Shown: piece by piece, positions 41,309-49,366 of the stretch | Position numbering within the stretch: the stretch's first letter is position 1 | Layout of the letters: each line of letters starts with the position of its first letter | NCBI GenBank assembly: GCA_028284465.1 | Contig: JANQRR010000003.1 | Span: 1-64,000 of the forward strand | Direction: 5' to 3' | DNA length: 64,000 nucleotides | From: Gammaproteobacteria bacterium | GTDB lineage: Bacteria > Pseudomonadota > Gammaproteobacteria > JAJFKO01 | Notes under the pieces: generated by a model | Databases searched by the model: none | What the model saw: the letters and a program-made list of their open reading frames with translations, nothing else | Told to the model about the DNA's origin: nothing | Made by a program: the position numbers and the translations under genes

Positions 41309-41671
41309 ATGAACAAGACAGTTGAAGAATTCTTCCAAGATCTCAAAGAAACCAACACTTTCTTTTCAGTCGTAACGACACGTAAGAACGACAAGAAAGT
41401 TGACGGACAAGTCGTCGCCAAGCGTGGCGAGACCATCAAATCAGTTTACAGGTTTAACGTTCCGGCCACTAAGGAAGATGCCAACAAGCGGCTAGCTCCT
41501 GGTGTACGAGCCCAAAACGATCAGGCTAACGGTGTTATTACTGCCTGGGATGTAAACAAAGATGGTTTCCGTCGCATCAATCTTGACGGCGTTACTGAAG
41601 TTCATGCCAAGGGCTTGGTTTACGAAGTTGAGTATGTTGGTCATGATTGGGTAATGATTCCCAAGCCATGA
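41309..41671 (+). CDS. Unknown 120-residue protein
   Basis: Starts with a helix (VEEFFQDLKETNTFF), then a beta-rich half (SVYRFNVPATKEDANKRLAP; VYEVEYVGHDWVMI). Monocistronic promoter and leader suggest independent early expression. ATGA overlap with a small EF-tail gene. No recognised family. Confidence 0.65.
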   Translation: MNKTVEEFFQDLKETNTFFSVVTTRKNDKKVDGQVVAKRGETIKSVYRFNVPATKEDANKRLAPGVRAQNDQANGVITAWDVNKDGFRRINLDGVTEVHAKGLVYEVEYVGHDWVMIPKP

Positions 41672-41832
41672 TTAAATTCCATCTAGCACTCAAATTACAG
41701 CATTATGCTGACGCTGTAAGAAAATGTGAGTTTGGTTCAGTTTTTGTGGCTAGACAAATTCTCTCTAGCAAAAAAACAGGCAAGCCCGCCTGGGATCTAA
41801 TTGAAATACAGTTAGAGCAAGAGTTCTCATGA
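41668..41832 (+). CDS. EF-tail small protein
   Basis: A 54-residue protein from ATG 41668 ending WDLIEIQLEQEFS. GAGCAAGAG at its end serves as ribosome site for the next gene. Confidence 0.6.
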   Translation: MIKFHLALKLQHYADAVRKCEFGSVFVARQILSSKKTGKPAWDLIEIQLEQEFS

Positions 41833-41987
41833 TAGACTACGCGAAGCACCACATACTACTCCATGCTATGGATCTAGTGCGTGGTGCTTTTACTTTAGGT
41901 ACAACCATGCGTGTGTATCGTGGCATTCAACCAATTAGCATAGTTAGTGTTGCGATAGATGATCAGTTAAATGAAGATTTCGGATAA
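41829..41987 (+). CDS. EF-tail small protein
   Basis: A 52-residue protein ending SVAIDDQLNEDFG. ATGA overlap upstream; the next gene begins 17 bases before its end. Confidence 0.6.
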   Translation: MIDYAKHHILLHAMDLVRGAFTLGTTMRVYRGIQPISIVSVAIDDQLNEDFG

Positions 41988-42150
41988 CATAAGATTTGGA
42001 ATAGCACTTCTGCTTATTGATAAACCATCAACAGAAGCATTATACTACTTGTCATGGGATGCGAAATCTGGTATAAGTACAGTTCTCAATAATCGAAGTG
42101 CCAAATATTTTAGCACATTAGATGCAATGAAAATAGAATGGGAGAATTGA
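41971..42150 (+). CDS. EF-tail-like small protein (EW variant)
   Basis: A 59-residue protein ending STLDAMKIEWEN. Hydrophobic N-terminal third (FGIALLLIDK). Separated from the next gene by one base. Confidence 0.55.
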   Translation: MKISDNIRFGIALLLIDKPSTEALYYLSWDAKSGISTVLNNRSAKYFSTLDAMKIEWEN

Positions 42151-42151
42151 G

Positions 42152-42319
42152 ATGAGTGTACAGGAAAAGAAAAACTCGCTGGTTGATTTGTTTCTCAAGA
42201 CACAAGGTGACAATTGCAGGATCTTTGCAAACGCCACAACTCGTGAAGAAATTCGTGATTGGGTTGAAGCAAATTGGGAACGTCTTGAGCTTGAGATTTT
42301 GATCGATGCCCGTAGTTAA
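42152..42319 (+). CDS. Unknown 55-residue protein
   Basis: Helical and acidic (TTREEIRDWVEANWERLELE). GGGAGAATTG lies before ATG 42152. Overlaps the next gene by 14 bases. Function unknown. Confidence 0.55.
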   Translation: MSVQEKKNSLVDLFLKTQGDNCRIFANATTREEIRDWVEANWERLELEILIDARS

Positions 42320-42722
42320 TTGGAATAATTGGCAAACTCTCCCAATAGACATCCATGAATACATAAAAGAATACAGGGAGCAGAGAAAAGTGGAAGGCGT
42401 AGGAATTAGTGACATTTTTCCTTTTGACGATGGCGCTAAGATAGTTGAAGAAGAACAGAAGAAAATTCGAGAAATGGCTAATACCGCAGATCCCAAACCC
42501 AATACGGGCCAACTTGCTGTTCACAATGCTCAATACGAGTGGGATGAAGAACGCAATAAGGTTGGTCTAGAGCCCTGGCGAATTACCGTTCAAGACGCCA
42601 TTGGCCATGATAAATTGATGCTTAAGCAGCATATTCAGAAATCAGACGATGCAGTCAAGCTGTGTGAAAAGATCAATAAAGTTGGTGTAGTTGATCTTCA
42701 GTATTGGGTGTGGCGCTCTTAA
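42306..42722 (+). CDS. Unknown 138-residue protein
   Basis: Charged and helical, with NWQTLPIDIHEYIKEYREQR and GLEPWRITVQDAIGHDK. A strong terminator follows. No recognised domain. Confidence 0.65.
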   Translation: MPVVNWNNWQTLPIDIHEYIKEYREQRKVEGVGISDIFPFDDGAKIVEEEQKKIREMANTADPKPNTGQLAVHNAQYEWDEERNKVGLEPWRITVQDAIGHDKLMLKQHIQKSDDAVKLCEKINKVGVVDLQYWVWRS

Positions 42723-42732
42723 TAGTTCTCCC

Positions 42733-42753
42733 GTCATTGTGCAACGCAATGAC
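42733..42753 (+). other. Seven-base-pair hairpin before a terminator
   Basis: GTCATTG (42733-42739) pairs with CAATGAC (42747-42753) around TGCAACG, just after the 42722 stop. It may protect the 3' end together with the terminator that follows. Confidence 0.5.
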
Positions 42754-42759
42754 TAACTT

Positions 42760-42802
42760 GCCTCTCTTGCTTATACCCTCCCGGCAAGAGAGGCATTTTT
42801 TT
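42760..42802 (+). terminator. Strong rho-independent terminator
   Basis: GCCTCTCTTGC (42760-42770) pairs perfectly with GCAAGAGAGGC (42784-42794), then ATTTTTTT. It separates the previous unit from the promoter that begins three bases later. Confidence 0.9.
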
Positions 42803-42804
42803 AT

Positions 42805-42833
42805 TTGACACGATCTTTGGTATGTGAGATAGT
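42805..42833 (+). promoter_or_regulatory. Phage consensus promoter before 42865
   Basis: TTGACA (42805-42810), 17 bases, GATAGT (42828-42833) preceded by TGA. The leader GTTCTTTCATCGGATGACGA followed by AAGGAAC forms the best hairpin of the set. Confidence 0.85.
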
Positions 42834-42864
42834 TCTTTCATCGGATGACGAAAGGAACAGACCA

Positions 42865-43635
42865 ATGATTACCCAGCATTACATCTACATCTCAACTGGC
42901 GAAACCAATGGCTTTTACACACTTCGTTCAAAGCGTCATTTTCAGAGTGGCAATCATTTTGGGTATCGTGATAATTTCATTAAGAATTCTTCACGCGATT
43001 GGGATACTGCTCTTAAGGAAGCTCATTTCGTCGCCAAAGCTCGTGGAGCCAAGGTTATTACAGGCCCCGACGATAAATGGGATCTTAATGAATGGGGATC
43101 TGGAAAAACCTCTATACAGAACATTTCCAGATACGTCGAGTGGCAGGCATGGTTGATGGATGGCCTGATGCCATTCGGTAAGCACAAGGGTTCACCAATC
43201 GATTCATTGCCAGAAAGCTATCGCATTTGGTTACGTAAAGAAGCTGATGGTTCTAAATATTGGGATTTATTGATTAAGTTTCTTAAGTCGTTCGAAGCTG
43301 CTGATAATGCTTGGCAAGAAGAGCGCAACAAGATCCTTGAAAAGCGTCAGCAAGAGTGGAAAGCTGTTCGTGAGCGTTCTAATTGGATTGGCAACGTTGG
43401 TCAGCGTATCACTAAAGTTGTAACCTGCGAACACAAGCATCCATACGAAGGACACTTTGGTCCTGGTTACATCTCTACACTTCGCGACCAAAACGGTAAC
43501 TGTTTCAAGACTTTCGGTACGTGTGCGCTAGTTGTTGGTGAAATGGCCGAAGTCAAAATGACTATCAAAAAGCACGACGAATGGAAGAATGAGAAGCAGA
43601 ACGTTGTAACTCGATTGGCGGTAACTGCTTCTTGA
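42865..43635 (+). CDS. Phage protein with DUF3820-like segment
   Basis: 256 residues from ATG 42865. The central MPFGKHKGSPIDSLPESYRI WL matches the small DUF3820/exonuclease-X C-terminal motif (MPFGKxKGxxxxxLPxxYLxWL). The N-terminal part is beta-rich and the C-terminal part carries CEHKHPYEG and FKTFGTCALVVG, maybe a beta domain. DNA or RNA contact is possible. Its stop overlaps the next -35 box. Confidence 0.7.
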   Translation: MITQHYIYISTGETNGFYTLRSKRHFQSGNHFGYRDNFIKNSSRDWDTALKEAHFVAKARGAKVITGPDDKWDLNEWGSGKTSIQNISRYVEWQAWLMDGLMPFGKHKGSPIDSLPESYRIWLRKEADGSKYWDLLIKFLKSFEAADNAWQEERNKILEKRQQEWKAVRERSNWIGNVGQRITKVVTCEHKHPYEGHFGPGYISTLRDQNGNCFKTFGTCALVVGEMAEVKMTIKKHDEWKNEKQNVVTRLAVTAS

Positions 43636-43660
43636 CAAATCAGTCATAGTGTGCGACTAT
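43632..43660 (+). promoter_or_regulatory. Phage consensus promoter before the AAA+ gene
   Basis: TTGACA (43632-43637) overlapping the upstream stop, 17 bases, GACTAT (43655-43660) preceded by TGC. The leader TTCATCATCGGATGAGAAAG followed by GAAC can fold over the ribosome site. Confidence 0.8.
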
Positions 43661-43688
43661 TCATCATCGGATGAGAAAGGAACACACT

Positions 43689-44693
43689 ATGACACTCACT
43701 ACAATTTATATGATAGCCGTGTTCGCGGTGTTTACATGCAGTCTGATCATTTATGCATGGATCGCTGGATACGGTAGGACACGATTGGTCAATGTTGAAA
43801 GACTGGTTTACAAGGAAGAAACACCAGAGCCCACAAAGCCTGGGATTTTTGACCAGATTAGAAGTTTCACGAAGAGACCGACACAAACGGTTGATAATGT
43901 TAATGGTGAAGATGGAGAAATTACAGAAACTGATGCTGAAATTGCAACACGAATTCAGGACAGATTCTCAATCCTCGGATACCTAGCAGAGCAAGTTATC
44001 AATAACGAACTCCGCTCACTGATTATCGCTGGTCCTCCTGGCCTTGGTAAGTCTTACACTCTCGATCAGGCACTACTTGAGCATGATCCTGAAAAAGAAA
44101 GACATACAGTAATCAAGGGCTACATTCGCCCAACTGGACTGTACAAGATGCTCTATGAACGTCGCAATGAAGGCGACATTCTAGTGTTTGATGATGCTGA
44201 CAGCGTGTTTAATGATGAGACATCTCTAAACTTGTTGAAGGCGGTACTTGACACCACAGAAGTTCGTGAAGTATCGTACATGTCAGAACGACGTTTGAAG
44301 GATGATACAACTGGTGAAATGATCCCGAAAACTTTCGAGTTCAAAGGAACCGTTGTTTTCATCACTAACCTGGATTTTGATGGAATTATCGAGAAAGGAC
44401 ACAAGTTAGCTCCACACTTTGACGCAATGTTAAGCCGTTCGCATTACATTGATATGGAGATGCACACAGAGCAGGATTACATCGTTAGGATCAAGCAAGT
44501 TATTGATCTTGGCATGCTTAAGGATCGTGGCCTGAAACCACATGAGATAGCAGATGTAATTCAGTTTATCGAGGATAACGCAAGTAAGCTTCGCAAGCTC
44601 TCACTTCGTGAAGCTATCAAGATTGCAGATCTTCGCAAGTCTGGTAAATCGAATTGGAAAAAAGTGGCGAAGGCAACGACATGCAAGAAGTAG
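43689..44693 (+). CDS. Membrane-anchored AAA+ ATPase
   Basis: 334 residues from ATG 43689. An N-terminal membrane span (about residues 5-27) is followed by a linker and a AAA+ core with Walker A (AGPPGLGKSYT, about 114-124), Walker B (DILVFDDADSVF) and sensor 1 (GTVVFITNLDF). Such ATPases occur in T4-like phages, usually without the span. Target unknown; a role at the host membrane is inferred. Confidence 0.75.
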   Translation: MTLTTIYMIAVFAVFTCSLIIYAWIAGYGRTRLVNVERLVYKEETPEPTKPGIFDQIRSFTKRPTQTVDNVNGEDGEITETDAEIATRIQDRFSILGYLAEQVINNELRSLIIAGPPGLGKSYTLDQALLEHDPEKERHTVIKGYIRPTGLYKMLYERRNEGDILVFDDADSVFNDETSLNLLKAVLDTTEVREVSYMSERRLKDDTTGEMIPKTFEFKGTVVFITNLDFDGIIEKGHKLAPHFDAMLSRSHYIDMEMHTEQDYIVRIKQVIDLGMLKDRGLKPHEIADVIQFIEDNASKLRKLSLREAIKIADLRKSGKSNWKKVAKATTCKK

Positions 44694-44779
44694 TAGCAGT
44701 ACTAACTTTTGACGACATAGCAATAGCAGTGTTATTGTTCATCGCAATATGGTCCGCTATATTTTGGTGGTTCGATTAA
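44681..44779 (+). CDS. 32-residue membrane microprotein
   Basis: ATG 44681 inside the end of the AAA+ gene. Residues 12-31 are a single Trp-rich span (IAIAVLLFIAIWSAIFWWF). One-base overlap with the next ATG. It could accompany the membrane-anchored ATPase. Confidence 0.5.
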   Translation: MQEVVAVLTFDDIAIAVLLFIAIWSAIFWWFD

Positions 44780-45009
44780 TGAGGCAAGACTACTTTGATA
44801 ACTTAAAAGTCGGCGATATCGTTACGCACGTGGATCTTCCAGACCGAAGATGGGTGATCTACCACAAGAACGAATCGCTTGGTGGATGGGATGCAGTGTT
44901 GCAGGGATCTATGAACCAGTTTGCTCGCGTTGAAACTGCTGAAAACTGGAACCTGCATTCCACAGTAATTGAACGAAGACGTTGGTACGATGATGCATCG
45001 AGTGCATAA
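44779..45009 (+). CDS. Unknown 76-residue protein
   Basis: Beta-rich, SH3-like spacing (LKVGDIVTHVDLPDRRWVIY; GWDAVLQGSMNQFARVET). Such small barrels can bind protein or nucleic acid. Overlaps the next gene by 20 bases. Confidence 0.6.
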   Translation: MRQDYFDNLKVGDIVTHVDLPDRRWVIYHKNESLGGWDAVLQGSMNQFARVETAENWNLHSTVIERRRWYDDASSA

Positions 45010-45151
45010 CCGAATGAGACTTGTAACTAACGACAATTCGTTGGCTGCAATATCAATTTGGAGTGCTAAATTGTATCGAATGAAACGCACAATAGAAGAC
45101 AGAGGATATTATCATAAAGTACTTGTATTTCTTTTTGATGATTTTAGATGA
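44990..45151 (+). CDS. EF-tail-like small protein
   Basis: About 53 residues ending YHKVLVFLFDDFR (Asp-Phe variant). Its last codons form the left arm of a long inverted repeat. Confidence 0.5.
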   Translation: MMHRVHNRMRLVTNDNSLAAISIWSAKLYRMKRTIEDRGYYHKVLVFLFDDFR

Positions 45152-45223
45152 GAGTGTCCTTGGCGTAAGCCTAAAGGCGTTCCTGCTATCATCCGATAAG
45201 GGCACTCTCGCCTAAAATCATCA
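45136..45223 (+). other. Long hairpin RNA element (24 base pairs)
   Basis: TGATGATTTTAG (45136-45147) pairs with CTAAAATCATCA (45212-45223), and GAGAGTGTCCTT (45150-45161) pairs with AAGGGCACTCTC (45198-45209), with a 2x2 internal loop and one G-U. The 36-base apical region contains GCC TAAA GGC. No T-run follows, so it is not a standard terminator. It ends at the ATG of the next microprotein. Confidence 0.75.
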
Positions 45224-45339
45224 TGCAAAAATTGCTGGTAGATATATACATAATAGTAATGATACTGATCTTGGTCGCCTTCGCGGTGATTGATATCGCA
45301 ACGTATCAGCCACCTTTAAACTGGAAGGAACTATTATGA
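45223..45339 (+). CDS. 38-residue membrane microprotein
   Basis: ATG 45223 begins on the last base of the long hairpin. One span (about residues 4-25, LLVDIYIIVMILILVAFAV), then a short polar tail. ATGA overlap with the secreted protein gene, for which it supplies AAGGAA. Confidence 0.5.
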   Translation: MQKLLVDIYIIVMILILVAFAVIDIATYQPPLNWKELL

Positions 45340-45656
45340 AATTTTTACTAGCATTCATTACAGCAGCATTCTTGTCATTTTCACCAGCACAAGCAAAAGA
45401 TATCACTGAGAAAACCATCAAAATTCAATGCATGAGTTTTGAAAATTTCAGGAAGAATATGGTTGATCCTGGTGGATTTTCGCCAATTGGTGAATGGATT
45501 TATAAACTAGACGAAGAAAAGAAAACGTACACATCTCTCGATACTTTGGTAAATCAGAACAGTCAATTTATCATTGCTGATGTATCTCGAAAAGAAGACG
45601 GCACTTATGAAGCGTGTGTTATAAAATTTGGTCAACGAAAAAGCGTAAGCGAATAA
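45336..45656 (+). CDS. Secreted 106-residue protein
   Basis: Classic signal peptide (MKFLLAFITAAFLSFSPAQA, cleavage after AQA). The mature part has two Cys and is beta-prone. Probably periplasmic. Function unknown; could act in lysis or superinfection control. Confidence 0.65.
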   Translation: MKFLLAFITAAFLSFSPAQAKDITEKTIKIQCMSFENFRKNMVDPGGFSPIGEWIYKLDEEKKTYTSLDTLVNQNSQFIIADVSRKEDGTYEACVIKFGQRKSVSE

Positions 45657-45661
45657 AAGGA

Positions 45662-45681
45662 AAGGGGCTGAAAGGCCCCTT
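45662..45681 (+). terminator. GGGGC/GCCCC hairpin, weak terminator
   Basis: AAGGGGC, TGAAAG loop, GCCCCTT. Only two T residues follow, so termination may be partial. Confidence 0.5.
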
Positions 45682-45690
45682 AAGTTATGA

Positions 45691-45897
45691 ATGAAGTTGA
45701 CAGAGAATCAAATAGGATATTCAATTATTCTTTCAATTTTTTTGTGTGGAATGTTGGTATGTTTTTTGATAGCTGGAATCATGATAGAACGAGACGACAA
45801 AGCCAAACAAAGCTTTATTGAAATTTGTGTTGAAAAGGACAACACTAAAGACAATTGTTTGGCCATGCATGAAAAGTATCAAAGGACCATAAAATGA
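45691..45897 (+). CDS. Small single-span membrane protein
   Basis: A 68-residue protein with one span (SIILSIFLCGMLVCFLIAGI) and a charged tail with two Cys. ATGA overlap with the next gene. Confidence 0.55.
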   Translation: MKLTENQIGYSIILSIFLCGMLVCFLIAGIMIERDDKAKQSFIEICVEKDNTKDNCLAMHEKYQRTIK

Positions 45898-46100
45898 ATA
45901 GAATTGTAGAAGTTGCGTTAGTTGCGCTTTTGGTTGCAGTTGTTGCACTAGCTATAAAACGAGCCGGTGAAGCAGATGCAGAGAAGCTTACGCTTCGTTC
46001 GTTGAAACCTTCCCATCAAACTTCTTCTTTATGGGACCAAAGTTATCGACAATATCGGCGTGTTCTTTTGGCCAACGAGCCTTTAGAAAACGAGATTTAG
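45894..46100 (+). CDS. Small membrane protein overlapping the lysin gene
   Basis: A 68-residue protein with an N-terminal span (VEVALVALLVAVVALAI). Its 3' 113 bases run antisense into the end of the lysin gene. Opposed genes sharing that much are rare in this window, so the true end could be shorter-lived or regulated. Lysis-related role is only a guess. Confidence 0.5.
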   Translation: MNRIVEVALVALLVAVVALAIKRAGEADAEKLTLRSLKPSHQTSSLWDQSYRQYRRVLLANEPLENEI

Positions 46101-47334
46101 CAATCTTAGTGACGTTAACCGAGTTGCTTTGGTTACCACCAAGAATGTGATAGTATTTCGAATCCTCAGAAACGTAGATACCAACATGCCCCTTCCATCC
46201 AGACTTAGATCCACGCCAAAAAGTCATAATCGCACCATAACGTGGCGTAGTCGCGACACCGAACTTACCCCAATTCCGAGCACCAAGCGGGTTGTTAAAT
46301 CCGATTCGGATGTCGTTGTCGTTCATGACGTGAGCAGTGAAGAGTCCACACCAAGCGATTCCGTCGTTGGTGTAGATGTTCTTGACAGTACCACCTAGTT
46401 GACGAGCCCAATTAATAATAGTGCTGTTGGATCTCTTACCAGCTACTTCACGCAAACCAACAAGCTTCTTAGCTGTCACCATCCATGGCAGTTCTTTCTT
46501 TTCTTCAACATCTTTTTCAAGTTTCGGAAAATCAAAATCTGTTTCTGGTAATTTAACTTCCAATTCGCCAAATCGTTCAGAAGCACGTTCTCCCATCTTA
46601 CTGAACAATTTAAACAGTGTGTTGAACACTGTCGTGATGATCTTGATTAGGCCACCACCAACGTTTGTGAGGCTGTCGCCAACATCCTGATCTAGTGTAA
46701 TGGAAGGCAACTTGACTTCTAGTTCACCAACATCAGTTTCGCCTGCTAGTTCCAAGCAATCCTGAAGCTCATTTTTGTAACGTGTATAAACAATATTATT
46801 TTTTATATTTTTAGATAGTGAACGCAATCCTAGAACATATTCTGAACGTTCTTTGAATAGTTTTTTTATCTGATCTCTTGGATCATTAGGCACGCCACCT
46901 TCAGCTGCTTCAGAAACTACGTACTTTGCACGTCCATGTTGAACAGACATGCTGAATAGAGCTTCTTGAACACCACGATCATTTGTATCAAAACCTTTCT
47001 TGCGCGCGTGATCACGCAATGGCAGGTAGTGAGTGGTGGCATAATATGCCTTTTGCGCGTACGCAAAGCCTTCAGGATCGGCGCGAGCAACTTCGACGTA
47101 CTTGCGATCAAATGAAGGCGTGGCTGGCTTCATAGAGCCAAATTTTGCGCGATATGGCGCACCCCATTTTGAGCGAAGAAATGCGCCCATAGAATACGCG
47201 CCAGATAATTGATGAATACCATATGAATTTTTACCGGGATCACCCCATGAACTACCGTTTGAAACGAAGTCAACACCACGACCACCGGATTCATACTCAG
47301 CAGAAACTTTTCCTAAGTCTCTCGGAAATGACAT
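45988..47334 (-). CDS. Two-domain peptidoglycan hydrolase (endolysin)
   Basis: 448 residues on the minus strand. Residues 1-160 (KVSAEYESGGRGVDFVSNGS; SYGIHQLSGAYSMGAFL) resemble the muramidase/chitosanase-like domain found in some VgrG ends and lysins. Residues about 280-425 match TIGR02594-type CHAP amidases: LPWMVTAKKLVGLREVAGKR, AWCGLFTAHVM (Cys) and WKGHVGIYV (His). Between them, GELEVKLP occurs twice. Likely the cell-lysis enzyme. A TAAATA late-type element lies 34 bases upstream on its strand. Confidence 0.82.
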   Translation of the reverse strand: MSFPRDLGKVSAEYESGGRGVDFVSNGSSWGDPGKNSYGIHQLSGAYSMGAFLRSKWGAPYRAKFGSMKPATPSFDRKYVEVARADPEGFAYAQKAYYATTHYLPLRDHARKKGFDTNDRGVQEALFSMSVQHGRAKYVVSEAAEGGVPNDPRDQIKKLFKERSEYVLGLRSLSKNIKNNIVYTRYKNELQDCLELAGETDVGELEVKLPSITLDQDVGDSLTNVGGGLIKIITTVFNTLFKLFSKMGERASERFGELEVKLPETDFDFPKLEKDVEEKKELPWMVTAKKLVGLREVAGKRSNSTIINWARQLGGTVKNIYTNDGIAWCGLFTAHVMNDNDIRIGFNNPLGARNWGKFGVATTPRYGAIMTFWRGSKSGWKGHVGIYVSEDSKYYHILGGNQSNSVNVTKIAKSRFLKARWPKEHADIVDNFGPIKKKFDGKVSTNEA

Positions 47335-47344
47335 ATTGCCCCCC

Positions 47345-47374
47345 TTTACATGAATGAACCTATCTGCTATTTAG
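47345..47374. promoter_or_regulatory. Divergent promoter region of lysin and prkA
   Basis: Plus strand: TTTACA (47345-47350), 17 bases, TATTTA (47368-47373) preceded by TGC, feeding prkA. Minus strand: the same bases read GCTAAATAGC (a palindrome-like element), a late-promoter relative 34 bases before the lysin start. The two transcripts therefore share one site. Confidence 0.55.
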
Positions 47375-47424
47375 CGGATCAGGCTGTTTATCGCGCCTGT
47401 AAGTGAGCAACCGAAAGGAATACA

Positions 47425-49359
47425 ATGTCTATTCTCCAAAAATTTCATGAACAATATGAAAGCAAAGAACCCAAAGTTTTGACTGTTGATGATTACCTTG
47501 AACAGTGCAAAAAAGACAGGCTAGCGTACGCTACTGCTGCCGAACGAATGGTTGAAGCAATTGGTGAACCAGAATTGGTTGACACGTCGAAAGATGCTCG
47601 CCTTTCACGCATCTTTGCCAATCGCACCATCCGCGTGTATCCAGCATTCAAAGATTTCTATGGGCTGGAAACTCCCATTGAATCTATCGTTGGTTATTTT
47701 AAACATGCCGCACAAGGATTGGAAGAACGTAAACAAGTTCTCTATCTCCTTGGTCCAGTTGGTGGTGGTAAGTCATCCTTGGCCGAACGTCTCAAAGAAT
47801 TGATGCAATTGCATCCGATCTATGTATTGGCCACTGAGAAAGGCGAAGTTTCTCCAATCTTTGAAAGTCCGCTTGGTATTTTTGAAGATCGTGCTGATCA
47901 ATTAGAAGTTTCCAAAGAATATGACATTCCAATTCGCTATTTTGGAAACGTTATGTCGCCATGGGCAATCAAGCGCCTAAGAGAATATCGCGGCGATCTT
48001 TCTAAGTTTCGCGTTCATCGCATCATGCCATCCAAGCTTGAGCAGATCGGCATTACCAAAACCGAACCGGGCGACGATAACAACCAAGACATTTCAACAT
48101 TGGTTGGCAAGGTGAACTTGCGCAAGCTTGAATTCTTCGATCAAAACGACGCTGACGCGTACAGCTATTCTGGTGGTCTTAATCGCACTACGCAAGGATT
48201 GCTGGAATTCGTCGAGATGTTCAAAGCACCAATCAAGATGCTGCATCCGTTGCTTACTGCTACTCAGGAAAGCAACTATGCTGGTAGTGAGAACGTTGGG
48301 GCAATGCCATTTCAGGGTGTGATTGTTGCACACTCAAACGAAAGTGAATGGCAAAGCTTCCGAGGTAATAAGAACAACGAAGCATTCCTTGATCGTATTT
48401 GCGTAATCAAGGTGCCTTACTGTCTTCGCGTGACTGATGAAGTCAAGATTTACGAGAAGATGGTTAAGGATTCAAGTTTGGGTGAGTCGCCATGCGCGCC
48501 GAAAACCCTGAATATGCTCGCGGAGTTCTCGGTGCTCACACGTTTACACGAACATGAGAATAGTACTCCCTATTCAAAAATGCGCGTGTATGACGGCGAG
48601 AATATCCGCGAGCACGATCCGCAAGCCAAGACGTTGCAAGAGTATCGTGATGTTGCTGGCGTTGATGAAGGCATGGACGGAACGAGTACACGTTTTGCGT
48701 ACAAGATCCTATCCAACACATTCAACTATGGTGCAGACGAGATTGCAGCTGATCCTGTTCACCTGATGTACGTTCTTGAACAAGCTGTCAAGAAAGAACA
48801 GTATGGTGATGAAATTGAGAAAAAGTATCTCGCTTTCATTAAGGAAAACCTATCTGCTAAGTATGCTGAGTTTCTTGGTAATGAAATCCAGAAAGCTTAT
48901 CTCGAAAGCTACAACGATTACGGACAAAATTTGTTCAATCGTTACCTGGAATATGCCGACGCTTGGCTACAGGATTCAGAATACAAAGATCCGGATACTG
49001 GTTTGTTGATGGATCGTGCTCTTCTGAATGAAGAGCTTGAGAAGATGGAAAAGGCAGCTGGTGTTGCCAATCCAAAAGACTTCCGAAACGAAGTGGTGAA
49101 CTTCTGTTTGCGCCAGAAAGCTGACTCTGGTAAGGAAGTCAAATGGACAAGCTATTCGGTCTTGCGTGATGTGATCGAAAAACGCATGTTCAGCCAGATC
49201 GAAGATCTGTTGCCTGTTATCTCGTTCGACGATAAGAAGTCATCAGAGATGCAGAAAAAACACGACGACTTTGTTGCACGTATGGTTGAGAACGGCTATA
49301 CTGCAAAGCAAGTTCGTCGCCTAGTTGACTGGTACACGCGCGTACGTAAGTCACGCTAA
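47425..49359 (+). CDS. prkA: PrkA/YeaG-type serine kinase with AAA+ fold
   Basis: 644 residues, the usual length of PrkA (YeaG in E. coli), a stress-linked protein kinase. The N-terminal RIFANRTIRVYPAFKDFYGL leads into an AAA domain with Walker A LLGPVGGGKSSL (about 108-119). EERKQVLYLLGPVGGGKSS, QGLLEFVEMFKAPIKMLHPL and AHSNESEW are hallmark segments. The C-terminal kinase-like half is intact. GAAAGGAA precedes ATG 47425. YeaH and SpoVR partners lie downstream, so the bacterial yeaG-yeaH-ycgB set is complete here. Confidence 0.95.
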   Translation: MSILQKFHEQYESKEPKVLTVDDYLEQCKKDRLAYATAAERMVEAIGEPELVDTSKDARLSRIFANRTIRVYPAFKDFYGLETPIESIVGYFKHAAQGLEERKQVLYLLGPVGGGKSSLAERLKELMQLHPIYVLATEKGEVSPIFESPLGIFEDRADQLEVSKEYDIPIRYFGNVMSPWAIKRLREYRGDLSKFRVHRIMPSKLEQIGITKTEPGDDNNQDISTLVGKVNLRKLEFFDQNDADAYSYSGGLNRTTQGLLEFVEMFKAPIKMLHPLLTATQESNYAGSENVGAMPFQGVIVAHSNESEWQSFRGNKNNEAFLDRICVIKVPYCLRVTDEVKIYEKMVKDSSLGESPCAPKTLNMLAEFSVLTRLHEHENSTPYSKMRVYDGENIREHDPQAKTLQEYRDVAGVDEGMDGTSTRFAYKILSNTFNYGADEIAADPVHLMYVLEQAVKKEQYGDEIEKKYLAFIKENLSAKYAEFLGNEIQKAYLESYNDYGQNLFNRYLEYADAWLQDSEYKDPDTGLLMDRALLNEELEKMEKAAGVANPKDFRNEVVNFCLRQKADSGKEVKWTSYSVLRDVIEKRMFSQIEDLLPVISFDDKKSSEMQKKHDDFVARMVENGYTAKQVRRLVDWYTRVRKSR

Positions 49360-49366
49360 AGAGTTT

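Noticed and set aside
45148..45168. Leader peptide MRVSLA in the long hairpin
   Set aside because: No ribosome site and no run of regulatory codons; the left arm already overlaps a real gene end. Too little to call.
45688..45718. TTGACA within the start of the 45691 gene as another member of the promoter class
   Set aside because: The spacing and -10 sequence do not match (no TGNGATA at 17 bases) and it lies in coding sequence.
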